64,000 nt of DNA from CAVPEV01 sp963703555 (GTDB taxonomy: Bacteria; Actinomycetota; Actinomycetes; Actinomycetales; Cellulomonadaceae). Positions 1 through 8,832 of the stretch are shown here, in pieces (the first letter of the stretch is position 1; each line of letters opens with the position of its first letter). The notes below the pieces were generated by a model that saw nothing but the letters and a program-made list of their open reading frames with translations, was not told the origin of the DNA and did no database searches. The position numbers and the translations under genes were made by a program. The DNA lies in contig CAVPEV010000038.1 in NCBI GenBank assembly GCA_963703555.1, positions 3,965 to 67,964 on the forward strand, read 5' to 3'.

Positions 1-650
1 CGGGTGACGCCGTTCGCCTTCGCGTACTTCGCGAAATCATCACTCGTATATTGCGTTCCGCGGTCGGAGTGAAAAATGGTGAGACCGGGTCGGGTGCGAC
101 CATTACGCACGGCCATGTCCAACGCCTCGATGATCAGCTCGGTGCGCATGTGCTCGGCCATCGCATATCCCACGGCCTTCTTCGTGGCGCAGTCCAGGAC
201 GGTGGCCAGATACACCCAGCCGGCCCAGGTGCGGATGTAGGTGATGTCCCCGACGAGCTTGGTCCCGGGATCGGTCGCGGCAAAGTCCCGGCCGAGCAGG
301 TCGGGCAGCTCACCGGCGTCCGAGCTGATCGTGGTCACCGGACCCTTCTTCCGCGGCTGAGCGGCGACAAGGCCCAGTTCGGCCATGATCGACCGGACCG
401 TCTGGGGGTCGGCGTGGCGCCCGACACGGGCCAGGGCGGCGTGGATCCGCCGGTACCCGTAGGTCCCGTCGGAGTCGGCGAACAGGTAGGCGATCACCTC
501 ACCGAGCTCGGCGCGCCACGCCGCGGTCGCCGAGGGACCGCGGGACTTCCAGTGGTAGTACCCCGAGGTGGACACCTTCGCCCACCGGCACATGTTGGCC
601 ACCGAGTAGTTGCCTTCCTCACCATTGATGAACGCGTACTTGACGCTCAC
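1..650 (-). CDS. IS3-family transposase OrfB, partial (C-terminus outside window)
   Basis: This is the catalytic DDE (rve-type) subunit of an IS3 element, which is normally made as an OrfAB product and acts on the element's ends. The reading begins at a GTG (650-648) that overlaps the TGA stop of orfA, the usual arrangement for programmed frameshifting or coupling. Two catalytic Asp motifs are visible, GDITYI and, about 60 residues later, HSDRGTQY. The N-terminal part has the helix-turn-helix and YGYRRI block typical of the family. The final Glu lies beyond base 1, so completeness cannot be judged. Confidence 0.85.
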   Translation of the reverse strand, partial: MSVKYAFINGEEGNYSVANMCRWAKVSTSGYYHWKSRGPSATAAWRAELGEVIAYLFADSDGTYGYRRIHAALARVGRHADPQTVRSIMAELGLVAAQPRKKGPVTTISSDAGELPDLLGRDFAATDPGTKLVGDITYIRTWAGWVYLATVLDCATKKAVGYAMAEHMRTELIIEALDMAVRNGRTRPGLTIFHSDRGTQYTSDDFAKYAKANGVT

Positions 651-931
651 CTGTACTCCTTGGCGAAGAAGGCCGCCGCTTTTCCCAGGAACTCACGCTC
701 CTGACGCAGCTCGCGGACTTCCTTGCGCAACCGCTCCAGCTCGGCCCGTTCAGGCTCGCTGATCGTCGCCATCACCTCCGGGTGCGCACGCCGGTAGGCG
801 TTCACCCAGTTCCGCAACGTCTCCGGGCCGACACCAAACTCACGAGCCACATCCGCGACCGTCCGCGAGGAATCAATCACCGCGCGCACGACCTGCTCAC
901 GAAACTCCGGGGAGAACTTCTTCGGAGCCAT
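647..931 (-). CDS. IS3-family transposase OrfA (helix-turn-helix)
   Basis: This small protein of about 94 aa begins with MAPKKFSPEF. It carries an HTH at residues ~10-45 (VADVAREFGVGPETLRNW) and a C-terminal Leu/Glu-rich coiled coil (ERLRKEVRELRQEREF), the classic OrfA architecture for binding the terminal repeats. An upstream in-frame ATG at 991 is less likely, because homologues start at the MAPKK position. It overlaps orfB by 4 nt and shares its strand. Confidence 0.85.
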   Translation of the reverse strand: MAPKKFSPEFREQVVRAVIDSSRTVADVAREFGVGPETLRNWVNAYRRAHPEVMATISEPERAELERLRKEVRELRQEREFLGKAAAFFAKEYR

Positions 932-995
932 CCAGATCACCTCCATCAAATCCCAAAGCATTCTACCTTGGGGACGATGATCCGAAAACAATCCC

Positions 996-1703
996 TCACC
1001 TCAGAGCGAGGTGCTCGTTCAGGCGCACGGACGTGTACTGGGACCCGGCGTCGCTGTGGTGGATCAGCTCCCCGGGGTGGGCGGGGTGGCCCTCGCGGTC
1101 CCGCTGCCACAACGCCATGCGCAGCGGGACCATGACCAGGTCGGTGGCCTTGGAGGTCGACGCGTGCCAGGACACGATCCGTTGGGAGAACACGTCGAGG
1201 ATGAATGCGACGTAGACCCAGCCGGCCCAGGTGCGGCAGTACGTGAAGTCGGTGACCCACACCAGGTTCGGTGCCGACGCGGTGAACTGCCGGTTCAGCA
1301 GGTCCCCGGCACGGATGCCGTCCTTGGCCTGGATCGTGGTGCGCAGGTGCTTGTCGCGGCGCACCCCGGCCAGGCCCAGTGCCCGCATCGCCCGGTCGAC
1401 CGCGCCCCGCGAGGCGTCCGGAACGCTCGTACGGCGCAGGTGCGCGGTCATCTTGCGCCGCCCATACAGGCCCTCCGGGGCCAGCACTCGCTGCCCGGCG
1501 GCGTCGGTGGTCCACGCCGCGTTCCGGACCGCGTCCAGCACGTGGGCGTCAGTGAGCGTGCGGGCGGCGACCCGCCCACGGGCCGACCGCCACGACCGGT
1601 AGGTCCGTGCGGCGATCTGGCAGCCCTGCTCGCGCAGGACCCGGCAGATCGACTCGACCGCGTGACCCTCGGCCCTCATCGTGTCGATGAACCCCATGAT
1701 CAT
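996..1703 (-). pseudogene. IS3-family transposase OrfB, truncated
   Basis: The DDE integrase subunit of IS3 element B is 235 aa as read, against roughly 280-300 aa usual. The first Asp (WVTDFTY) and second Asp (HHSDAGSQY) are present. The reading ends at NEHLALR, before the region with the catalytic Glu, because element A begins there. The start ATG overlaps the orfA stop as ATGA at 1703-1700. It is probably non-functional unless the missing piece is supplied in trans. Confidence 0.8.
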
Positions 1704-2011
1704 CGGTTGCGGGGGTCGAGTTCCCCCACGAAGAAAACCGTCGCCGCCTTCAAGATCGCGTTGTCCTCCTCCAGCCGGCGGACCTTCGCCTTCAGCGTCT
1801 TGATCTCAGCGAGGTCCTCGCTGTTCACCCCGGTACGAGCACCTGTGTCGATGTCGGCCTGGGCGACCCACCGACGCACCGACTCCCGGCTCACCCCCAG
1901 CTGCTTGGCGACCGCGAACGACGCCGCCGTCACGTTCTGATACTCCCCGAGGTGGTCGTTGACCAACCTCACCGCACGCGCCCTCAACTCCGGATCGATC
2001 TTCTTCGGCAT
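1700..2011 (-). CDS. IS3-family transposase OrfA
   Basis: This DNA-binding subunit of IS3 element B is about 103 aa and starts at MPKKIDPEL. An HTH covers residues ~25-55 (VAKQLGVSRESVRRWV). A C-terminal leucine-zipper-like helix (AKVRRLEEDNAIL) ends in the typical KAATVFF sequence. It overlaps orfB by 4 nt. It is intact but paired with a broken orfB. Confidence 0.85.
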   Translation of the reverse strand: MPKKIDPELRARAVRLVNDHLGEYQNVTAASFAVAKQLGVSRESVRRWVAQADIDTGARTGVNSEDLAEIKTLKAKVRRLEEDNAILKAATVFFVGELDPRNR

Positions 2012-2045
2012 GACGACATCCTCCTGCACTCAAACAGGAGCGGCA

Positions 2046-2323
2046 TCAAACCCGCGGCGCTTCACCTGACCAGAAGACTCCAGGACTACCTACGCTTCGC
2101 CACCGACCCCGCCGTCCCCGCCACCAACAACGCCGCCGAACAGCAAATCCGGATGGTCAAGATCCGACAGAAAGTCTCCGGCACCATGCGCACCCTCAAA
2201 GGAGCCCAAGACTTCGCCGCCATCCGCTCCTACACCGCCACCGCCGCCAAGCACGGCATCACCATGCTCGACGCCCTCACCCGCCTGACCAGCCACAACA
2301 CCTGGTACCCCACCACCACCTGA
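2046..2323 (+). pseudogene. IS66-family transposase, C-terminal remnant
   Basis: Only the last ~90 residues remain. They contain the IS66 signature NNAAEQQIRMVKIRQK followed by SGTMRTLKGAQ and ATAAKHGI, ending in the usual short tail. The N-terminal and central catalytic regions are absent, and the upstream side abuts IS3 element B. The fragment's right end coincides with the point where the hypothetical gene on the opposite strand loses its sequence. It is too short to be active. Confidence 0.75.
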
Positions 2324-2325
2324 CC

Positions 2326-2737
2326 AGTTACGGCCGCAGAGCCAGTCGTCGAGCAGGCCGAGCGCGACGCCGATGCAGCTGGCCACGGTCGCACTATCGC
2401 CGTCGGGGGATTCAGGTGGGACGGCGTCCAGGATCGCCGCGGGGAGCTGTGTGTCGTTGTCGGCGACGGCTTCGGCGATCAAGCGCAATGTCGTCACGGC
2501 GTAGTCGCGGGCTTGCCCGACCGGGCTGAACAGTTCCATGTTGCGGCGTTCGACCGCTCGGTTCATTGCCGCTTGCAGGGTTTCGAGGTCGGCGACGTCG
2601 ATGTTGTCGACGTTGATGCCTTCTTCGGCCAGCAGCGGCGCCAGTTCGCCCAGCATCTCGTTCGCCAGTCCGGGCTTGTGTTCGATCCGCGGCAACCCGG
2701 CCGGTGGTTCGGGGCTGTGTGGACGCATGTCCGCCAT
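2326..2737 (-). pseudogene. hypothetical protein, 3' end lost at an IS66 remnant
   Basis: About 137 genuine residues, beginning MADMRPHSPEPPAG, look like a soluble acidic alpha-helical protein (NVDNIDVADLETLQ and later IAEAVADNDTQLP). I do not recognise the family. The open frame continues to 2090, but from about 2326 leftward it only reads the antisense of the IS66 fragment (Gly-rich, low-complexity), so the natural C-terminus is missing. Its start lies 43 bp from the ISAs1 copy. Confidence 0.5.
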
Positions 2738-2779
2738 CCGTTCATCCTCGCACGCAGCGCGCTGACCTCAGGTCACCGG

Positions 2780-4079
2780 CAGGGTCCCGGCAAAGTCGTG
2801 TTTCAGCAGGTCAGCAAGAGTTCGACGGGCCGGGCCGCGTCGCGGGCGTGATGTCGGGTCGCCGCGGCGATGCAGGTGGTCCCGGTCAGGCGTAGGACGC
2901 TGATGGCGGTCGATCGCAGGATGGCCATGACCCGGGGCGCGTGGCCGGTGCGCACGGCTGAGCGGTCTTCGTCGAAGACGACGTCCCGGACCCGGTGCAG
3001 CCGGTTCTCGATGCCCCAATGGCCCTGAACCCACGCAGCGAGCTGGGCCGGTGGAGCCTCGGCGGAGGTCATCGAGGTGATCACGTAGACGACCTCGACG
3101 GTCTTCTTGCCACTGTGGGTGCGGGTGCGTCGGATCTGGGCGACCTGGACCGCGCCGGCGAAGTCCAGCACGGCCGGGGCGGCGGCGACCTTGATCGTGC
3201 GCCGAACCCGACGCCCGTGCCCACGATCCAGCGTCGTGACCGCGCGGATGTCTGCCCATGGCAGCGCCTTGCACCGACGGAACAGGCCGCCCTGGTTCGC
3301 CTTGACAGTGAACACGTAGTGCCCACCACGGCCGATGACGTACTGCGCGGTGGTGATCTGGGTGTGCATCGCATCGGCCGTGACCACGGCCCCGACCAGG
3401 TCAAATGCTTCCAGCAGGGTCCGCAGGGCGGGAATCTCGTTGCTCTTGGCCGCGACCTGCACCTGCCCCAGCACGACCCCCATCGTGTGGTCCAGGGCGG
3501 CGACCAGGTGCGGTGCGACCCTTGCGCCGGCGCGAGCGCCGCGGACCGTCTTGCCGTCGATGGCGATGACCCACCGCCCGCCGAGCAGACCGACCCGGGT
3601 CCGCATCCATGCCCCGACCACGGCATCGAGCAGGTCGGCGTCCACCCGGGTCAGTGCCCGTCGGATCGTGGCCTCGCACGGGCGGCGCGCGCCGGCGATC
3701 CCCAACCGTGCCAGCACCCCGGCGTCGGCATCGGCGACCCATTCGCCGATGGCAACGAACGAACGGGCACCGGCCAGAACCCCGGCCAGCGCCACGGCCA
3801 GGACCGGGGCGAACCGGTGCCGCACCCCACGACGGGCCCGGGGATCGCTCACGCGCTCCAGGAGCTCCAGCAGACCAGGGCGAGCCAGCCCCTCGGGCTC
3901 GACGGACATGGTGGCGGCAGGCGAAGATGACATGGCGGGCGTGGTGCTCCGGTGCGGACGGCGGCGTGGGAACTTCCATCCTCACCACCAGCACCACGCC
4001 CGCACCTCAACCCACCCGGCGTGTCACACCACAGACGCGCAGGTCACAGCCCCAACGCCATAACTTTGCCGGGACCCTG
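2780..4079 (-). mobile_element. ISAs1-family element, copy 1 (1300 bp)
   Basis: The ends are inverted repeats, CAGGGTCCCGGCAAAGT on the left and its complement ending at 4079. A perfect 10-bp target duplication AGGTCACCGG flanks the element (2770-2779 and 4080-4089). It inserted exactly at the stop codon of an IS30-type transposase gene. Copy 2 at 9218-10517 has the same length and nearly the same sequence. Confidence 0.95.
2803..3933 (-). CDS. ISAs1-family transposase, copy 1
   Basis: This is a full-length 376-aa DDE transposase. The N-terminal DUF4338/DDE_Tnp_1_assoc-like region (LLELLERVSDPRARRGVRH) is followed by the catalytic core with AIDGKTVRGAR (first Asp, ~residue 124), VVTADAMHTQ (second Asp) and the C-terminal HWGIENRLHRVRDV block with the Glu. 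It fills the 1300-bp element and looks intact. It differs from copy 2 at one noticed residue, Trp instead of Arg just before VIAIDG, which points to recent transposition. Confidence 0.93.
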   Translation of the reverse strand: MSSSPAATMSVEPEGLARPGLLELLERVSDPRARRGVRHRFAPVLAVALAGVLAGARSFVAIGEWVADADAGVLARLGIAGARRPCEATIRRALTRVDADLLDAVVGAWMRTRVGLLGGRWVIAIDGKTVRGARAGARVAPHLVAALDHTMGVVLGQVQVAAKSNEIPALRTLLEAFDLVGAVVTADAMHTQITTAQYVIGRGGHYVFTVKANQGGLFRRCKALPWADIRAVTTLDRGHGRRVRRTIKVAAAPAVLDFAGAVQVAQIRRTRTHSGKKTVEVVYVITSMTSAEAPPAQLAAWVQGHWGIENRLHRVRDVVFDEDRSAVRTGHAPRVMAILRSTAISVLRLTGTTCIAAATRHHARDAARPVELLLTC

Positions 4080-4082
4080 AGG

Positions 4083-4266
4083 TCACCGGGCGCCGTCACC
4101 TGGGATCGCCTCGAGGCGTTGCGCGGGGCTTGCCCAGTCCATCGTCTTGCGGGGACACTCGTTGAGCTCGACAGCCACTCGGAGCAGCTCCTCGACCTCG
4201 TGGACGGCGAGGTTGGTGCCTTTAGGAAAGTACTGGCGCAGCAAGCCATTGGTGTTCTCGTTGCTG
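4083..4266 (-). pseudogene. IS30-family transposase A, 3' piece
   Basis: This piece holds the C-terminal ~60 codons of an IS30 transposase, from NENTNGLLRQYFPKG (with the catalytic Glu) to the natural TGA at 4085-4083. The stop lies inside the ISAs1 target duplication. The piece is separated from the rest of the gene by IS30 element B (4267-5355). Joining it to 5356-6196 after removing the duplicated CTG restores HSPWQRPSNENTNG in frame. Confidence 0.88.
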
Positions 4267-5355
4267 GGCGGTGTAAAGGGGTGAGTGTGTCACCACCGGT
4301 ATGATCTGCTGCTTTGGAGGTGGGGTGTGTGGTTCGTGGTGTGGTGTTGTCGGCGGTGGAGCGGGAGGAGATCTGTCGGGGAATCGTGATGGGCGAGTCT
4401 GGTCGGGTGATCGGGGCACGGCTGGGTCGGCATTACTGCGTGGTGAACCGACAGATCGCCCGTCATGGTGGGCGGCGTGGCTATCGGGCGAATTCGGCGC
4501 AGGAGCGGACCGGTGTGCAGCGGGCCCGGCCTAAGGAGCGGAAGGTCGAGTCGGGTGCGCGGTTGGCGGCGGCGGTCAACGAGGGTCTGACCCGGCACTG
4601 GTCGCCCCGGCAGATCGCGCACAGACTGGTGGTGGACCATCCGCACGAGGTGGAGTGGCGCGGGTCGCACGAAGCGGTCGACCAGGCCCTGTACTGCCAG
4701 GCCCGCGGGACGCTGACGGTCCAGCTGACCGGCGCCCTGCGCCGTGGCGGCACCCGCCGGGTCGGACAGGCAGAGCGGACGGCGCTCACCGAACGCCGCC
4801 AGCAGGTGATCCCGAACATGGTCCTGATCAGCGAACGTCGTGGCGAGGTCGCCGACCGGGCCGTGCCAGGACACTGGGCAGGGAACCTCATCATGGGGGC
4901 GGGCAACGCGTCGGCGATCATCACCGTGGTGGAGCGCACCACCCGCTACGCCATCTGGGCGAAGGTCCCCTACGACCACAGCGCACCCCGCGTGGCGTTG
5001 CTGCTGTCCCAGGCCATGGGCCGCCTGCCGGCCCTGCTGCGCCGGTCCCTGACGTGGGACCAGGCCCGGCAGATGGCCCGCCACGCCGACTTCACCATCG
5101 CCACCAACATTCCTGTGTTCTTCGCCGACCCGCACTCACCATGGCAACGCGGCACCAACGAGAACACCAACGGCCTGCTCCGCGAGTTCTTTCCCAAGGG
5201 CACCGACCTCTGGGTGCATTCCCAGACCGACCTCGACAACGTCGCCTACCTGCTCAACACCCGACCCCGCGAAACCCTTAACTGGCTCAAGCCAGCCGAG
5301 AAACTCGACCTGCTACTCTTAGAATCAGGCGACGCACTCACCGGCTGAACTCGCC
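4267..5355 (+). mobile_element. IS30-family element B (1089 bp)
   Basis: Imperfect inverted repeats mark the ends: GGCGGTGTAAAGGGGTGAGTG on the left pairs with GGCGAGTTCAGCCGGTGAGTG read inward from the right. A 3-bp target duplication CTG flanks it (4264-4266 and 5356-5358). It inserted into the transposase gene of another IS30 element, in the opposite orientation. Confidence 0.88.
4329..5348 (+). CDS. IS30-family transposase B, first catalytic Asp replaced by Asn
   Basis: This 339-aa IS30 transposase has an N-terminal HTH, a linker and an rve-like catalytic core. The GTG start at 4329 is chosen because GGAGG lies 8 nt upstream; TTG 4314 is the longest alternative. The usual WEGD motif reads HWAGNLIMG here, so the first DDE aspartate is Asn (codon AAC at 4884-4886) and the preceding Glu is Ala. 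The second Asp (LTWDQ) and the Glu (NENTNG) are kept. It is expected to be inactive in cis, although the frame is open and the ends look normal. Confidence 0.88.
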   Translation: MVRGVVLSAVEREEICRGIVMGESGRVIGARLGRHYCVVNRQIARHGGRRGYRANSAQERTGVQRARPKERKVESGARLAAAVNEGLTRHWSPRQIAHRLVVDHPHEVEWRGSHEAVDQALYCQARGTLTVQLTGALRRGGTRRVGQAERTALTERRQQVIPNMVLISERRGEVADRAVPGHWAGNLIMGAGNASAIITVVERTTRYAIWAKVPYDHSAPRVALLLSQAMGRLPALLRRSLTWDQARQMARHADFTIATNIPVFFADPHSPWQRGTNENTNGLLREFFPKGTDLWVHSQTDLDNVAYLLNTRPRETLNWLKPAEKLDLLLLESGDALTG

Positions 5356-6196
5356 CTGGGACGCTGCCACGGCGAGTGCGGTTCGCAGAAGAACACCGGC
5401 ATCCCCAACGCGGCGGCAATCTCGGCGTGCAGTGCCAGCTCGCTGCCCTGATCCCAAGTCAGCGACCGGCGTAGTTGCGCCGGCAGCGGCGCGAACGCGG
5501 CGATGATCGCGTCACGTACCGCCTCGGCGGTGTGCCGGCCGGGCAGGTGCAACACGATGGTGAACCGGGAACGGCGTTCGACCAGTGTGCCGATCGCCGA
5601 ACGGTTCTGCTCCCCGGTGATCAAATCTCCTTCCCAATGCCCGGGCACCGTCCGGTCGTGGGCCTCGGTCGGCCGCTGGTCGATCATGGTCATGTCCACC
5701 AGCTTCGTCGGGCGGCGCTGGCCTGGGCGCCGGTGCGGGTTGCGGCGTCGCCGGCCGGTGCGCAGCGCCTTGGGGAACTCGCGGCCCAGACCGCCCAGCT
5801 CGGGCCGGTAGACCGCCTGGTAGATCGTCTCCGGCACCAGGTGTCGCTCGGGCTGGTCGGGGAACTCCTCGACCAACGCGTGGCTGATCTGCTCCGGACT
5901 CCAGCGCTTCGTCAACCGCGCGGCGACGAGCTCGCGCAGCACCTCGTCGTTGATCAGCCTGCCCCGTCCGGGGCGAGCGTGGCGTTCGACGGCCAGCCGT
6001 TGCGCCGTGAACGGCCGGTACCGCCCGTCGTCGGAGTCGGCGTTACGACGCAGCTCCCGGCTGATCGTCGACGGGCTCCGACCCAACTCGGTCGCGATCG
6101 ATCGGACCGTATGCCCGGCACGATGCAACCCGGCGATCCTGACCCGCTCGTCCTCGGACAAGTACCGCTCCGAGATCTGCGCCTTCCGAGTAGTGA
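5356..6196 (-). pseudogene. IS30-family transposase A, central piece
   Basis: This piece codes for the central ~280 residues of IS30 transposase A: HTH (IATELGRSPSTISREL), the KRWSPEQIS linker, then the catalytic core with an intact first Asp (VPGHWEGDLI) and second Asp (LTWDQGSEL). It is cut at HSPWQR by IS30 element B and at its upstream end by IS5-type element 1. Splicing the three pieces without the 3-bp duplications gives exactly 405 codons including stop. Confidence 0.9.
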
Positions 6197-7107
6197 GGGT
6201 GTTATTCACGGCGCCTACCATCCGAGTCTGAAGAGTTCGAGTCGTGTGACGGTGCGGATGACGGCGGGGAGTTCTTGGAGTCGGCCCCGGTAGCCGGTGG
6301 CGAGGACTTTCCATTCCTTGAGGTGGCGGATGGCGTGCTCGACCGCGGCGCGTATCGAGGAGACGGACTTGTTGAAGATCTTGTCGGCCTCGGATCGTTT
6401 CACCCCACGCGGCTTCTTGCGGGGCGTGATCGCATTCATGCCTACGTATCCGGTGTCCGCGATCCAAGCGGTGTCCTTCAGTTGGTCGTCCCATCCGCAC
6501 AGCCGCAGCGCGGCAGCGTCGTGACGCGCACCGGCAACCGGTTCGGACACGGTCGCCAACGTGCCGTCCGTCAGACAGGCGACTTGGACGTTCACGCACT
6601 GCACATGATGCTTTCCCGAGTAGTTCGCCTTCTCCACGTCCCGCCCCTGACCTGGCCTGTTACCAGTCGGCACGAACGTCCCGTCAATCAGCAACACCCG
6701 CCCGACGGCCACGTCGGACAGTTGCGGCTCGCTCATGCCCAGCACGTCCTGCAGCACCGGCATCATCCTCCTGACCACTCGTGAGATCGTAGCCTGCGAT
6801 ACTCCGAACAATTCAGCTACGACCATCTGCGTCAAGTTCAGTCGTAGCAGCACCAGCGTCGCTTCCACCTGGGCATCGAAATCCAGGGCGAATGGCGACT
6901 CGTCCAGGCACCGCCCGGTCAGGACCTGTCGAACGCGTCCCACCAGTTCTGCGACCAGGTCGTCACCCAGGCCCGTGGCACAGTGCTAACGCATCGGCCC
7001 TCCTCGCGAAGAACGAACTGTTGACAAGCCCATTCGTCAACGAGAGGGCCGATGCTCCCCTCAACGACACGCCAGATCGTCAAACCGCAATCTCGTGAAT
7101 AACACCC
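6197..7107 (-). mobile_element. IS5-type element (IS1031-like target), copy 1 (911 bp)
   Basis: The termini carry the inverted repeat GGGTGTTATTCACG (6197-6210, complement at 7094-7107). The flanking duplication is TGA (6194-6196 and 7108-7110), which fits the 3-bp TNA target described for the IS1031 group of IS5. It interrupts IS30 transposase A. Copy 2 lies at 8844-11064 in the opposite orientation. Confidence 0.88.
6215..6943 (-). CDS. IS5-family transposase, copy 1 (intact)
   Basis: This DDE transposase of at least 242 aa carries an N-terminal HTH (LFGVSQATISRVV). The catalytic core has LIDGTFVPTG (first Asp), IADTGYVG (second Asp) and VEHAIRHLKEWK (Glu). Translation may begin slightly upstream of this GTG at a non-canonical codon, because the reading frame stays open for about 13 more codons before a TAG. 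It is almost identical in sequence to the interrupted copy at 8993-11046. Confidence 0.88.
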   Translation of the reverse strand: MGRVRQVLTGRCLDESPFALDFDAQVEATLVLLRLNLTQMVVAELFGVSQATISRVVRRMMPVLQDVLGMSEPQLSDVAVGRVLLIDGTFVPTGNRPGQGRDVEKANYSGKHHVQCVNVQVACLTDGTLATVSEPVAGARHDAAALRLCGWDDQLKDTAWIADTGYVGMNAITPRKKPRGVKRSEADKIFNKSVSSIRAAVEHAIRHLKEWKVLATGYRGRLQELPAVIRTVTRLELFRLGW

Positions 7108-7303
7108 TGATCACTGGCGGATAGTGCAGTCGCCGACCGCTGCTGCTAGTGATCTCACGGCCGTGTCGCCACCGCGTCCCGGTCCGCCGATTGATGCCCA
7201 CCACCCGGCATGCCTCCGCATTCGGCACTCCGCGGGCGATCAACCGCCCGAACTGCTCACGCTTCGCCGACTGCGGCGCCACACCTCGCCGACCATGCCC
7301 CAT
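7108..7303 (-). pseudogene. IS30-family transposase A, 5' piece
   Basis: This piece codes for the N-terminal ~65 residues, from MGHGRRGVAPQSAKREQF through an HTH-like segment to RRLHYPPVI, where IS5-type copy 1 cuts in. Removing that element and one TGA gives PPVITTRKAQ in frame with the central piece. The element's upstream terminus lies just beyond 7303, against an acyltransferase remnant. Confidence 0.88.
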
Positions 7304-7319
7304 CCGAACTCCCGAACAC

Positions 7320-7980
7320 CTCCGGTGTTGCGACGATGCCTGGAATCCGCCCCCAGCGTTGACACCCCGCGACCGCCAGCAGCTGCTGGACAGGGAACGC
7401 GTAGATGTATACGCCGTACGAGATGTCGCGCCGCTGCGCGATTCGCGGCGCGGGCACCACCGAGGCGCCCCACAGGATCACGTACGTCACGAACGGCGCT
7501 GCCGCCTGCATCCCCCAGCCGTCGATCCCGATGACCAGGGTGGCGCCGACGAGCACCGACACGATCGCACCGAGCCAGTGCAGCGGTATTCGCGTTCGCA
7601 GCAGGTAGAGCAGAGCACCGCCGAGGAAGAACGGCAGCAGCTTGATCAGCAGGGAGGCATCGCCGTTGCCCAGGTAGGACTGCACGGTCTGTGAAGAGCC
7701 TGCGCCGCGACCGATACCACGAACAATCCACCGATGAACCACGGCGAGCGCCGCGCGACCGCAAGGAAGCCGAGTGCACCGATGATGAGGTAGCAGATGA
7801 ACTCGTAGTACAAGGTCCAGAGGGAGCCGTTCCACGCCCCCGGGTAGGGCACACCCAGTGGGGTCCCTGCAATGTCCCACACAGATATCTTGAGCGGAGC
7901 ATTCGCAATGAGGAACACGCCGGGCTGGGTCGGCGTCGCGAGGTACCCGTCGAGCGTGCCGTGCGCGCTCGCGTACCTGG
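7320..7980 (-). pseudogene. acyltransferase-3 (OafA/YrhL-type) remnant
   Basis: This is the central part of a multi-spanning O-acyltransferase of the kind that acetylates surface sugars. Typical membrane blocks are GSLWTLYYEFICYLI, KLLPFFLGGALLYLL and ISYGVYIYAFPVQQLL. It is broken in three ways. The N-terminus is missing at the DDE_Tnp_4 element (7982), a frameshift lies near 7690 (after FVVSVAAQA), and the C-terminus is missing at IS30 element A. It may once have belonged to the polysaccharide locus that follows the IS island. Confidence 0.75.
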
Positions 7981-7981
7981 A

Positions 7982-8832
7982 GGGTTATTCACAGTTGATC
8001 TTGTAGAAGTGGAGCGCGATCACGGTTGTGATCGTTTCGGTGAATGTTGACAGCGATCGGCGGTAGTCGGTGTGCAGGATGCGCCAGGTCTTGAGGTTGG
8101 CGATGGTTCGCTCGATCATGTAGCGGATGCTGCTGACGTCGTTGTTGAACTGTTTCTCCCAGTCCAGCAGGTTCCGGTGTGCGGGTTTCTTGATGGGGCT
8201 CAGCATGCCGGCCCCGATGTATCCCTTGTCGCCCATCCAGTTGCTGGGGTCCAGGGTGTCCAGGACGGCGGACATCCGCAGGGCTGCCATGTCGTGGCGG
8301 CACCCGTCGACGGCGTCCGAGATCCACACGAGCCGCCCGGCCAGGTCGCAGACGACCTGCACGCTCATGGCGGTGGTCTTGTGCTTGCCGGACCACAGCT
8401 GGCGCTGGTCGTGCAAGGACCAGCACGGCAGCAGGGTGCCGTCCACGATGTACTGGGTGCGGGGGTCCAGGTCCTCGGCGACCGGCACGTAGTCCACCAG
8501 CACCCGCCCGAGCACGCCAGTCAGCGCGGTGACAGCACGACTGATCGTCGGCTGGGAGACCCCGAACTGCTCACCGATCTCGCCCTGCACGCGATTCTTG
8601 CGCAGATAGGTCAAGGTCACCACGACCGAGTTCCACAATCCCACCGGCGGCCACTTGATCGTCTCGTCGTCACAGCGTGCGGCCCGCACGCCCACGCACA
8701 GGTCCAGGATCTGAGCCTTCGTGAAGCCTGTAGTAAGATACATGCCGGTGGTCCGCCTCTCTAGAATTGAGCCTCGTAACCCAATTCTTTCAAGAAGCGG
8801 ACCGCCCCTTACGTAGGCACGCCGGACAACCC
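7982..8832 (-). mobile_element. IS5-superfamily element with DDE_Tnp_4 transposase (~851 bp)
   Basis: The left end starts GGGTTATTCACAG and the right end reads GGGTTGTCCGGCG inward, giving a short imperfect inverted repeat. No matching target duplication is seen (flanks GGA and TCG), so one side has probably been rearranged. Its right end lies 11 bp from IS5-type copy 2. Confidence 0.65.
7985..8743 (-). CDS. IS5-family transposase (DDE_Tnp_4)
   Basis: This 252-aa transposase has an N-terminal HTH_Tnp_4 domain (EQFGVSQPTISRAV, residues ~55-70). The DDE core shows YIVDGTLLPC (first Asp), WMGDKGYIG (second Asp) and MIERTIANLKTW (Glu). It appears complete and starts at an ATG. It is related to, but clearly distinct from, the two 911-bp IS5-type copies nearby. 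Confidence 0.88.
   Translation of the reverse strand: MYLTTGFTKAQILDLCVGVRAARCDDETIKWPPVGLWNSVVVTLTYLRKNRVQGEIGEQFGVSQPTISRAVTALTGVLGRVLVDYVPVAEDLDPRTQYIVDGTLLPCWSLHDQRQLWSGKHKTTAMSVQVVCDLAGRLVWISDAVDGCRHDMAALRMSAVLDTLDPSNWMGDKGYIGAGMLSPIKKPAHRNLLDWEKQFNNDVSSIRYMIERTIANLKTWRILHTDYRRSLSTFTETITTVIALHFYKINCE

Larger units (their letters stand above)
1..993 (-). mobile_element. IS3-family element A, cut by the window edge
   Basis: This element consists of an orfA/orfB pair read leftward; the far end lies outside the window. Its upstream end lies near position 990-1000, where it interrupts the orfB of a second IS3 element. The exact terminal base and target duplication cannot be fixed because the other end is missing. 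Confidence 0.8.
994..2045 (-). mobile_element. IS3-family element B, 3' end interrupted by element A
   Basis: A second IS3 element, different in sequence from element A, is read leftward. Its orfB stops short just where element A begins, so A inserted into B. The upstream end lies near 2040, against an IS66 remnant. Both boundaries are approximate. Confidence 0.75.

Noticed and set aside
2090..2325. C-terminal half of the hypothetical protein beginning at 2737
   Set aside because: This part only reads the antisense strand of the IS66 fragment and is Gly-rich low-complexity sequence.
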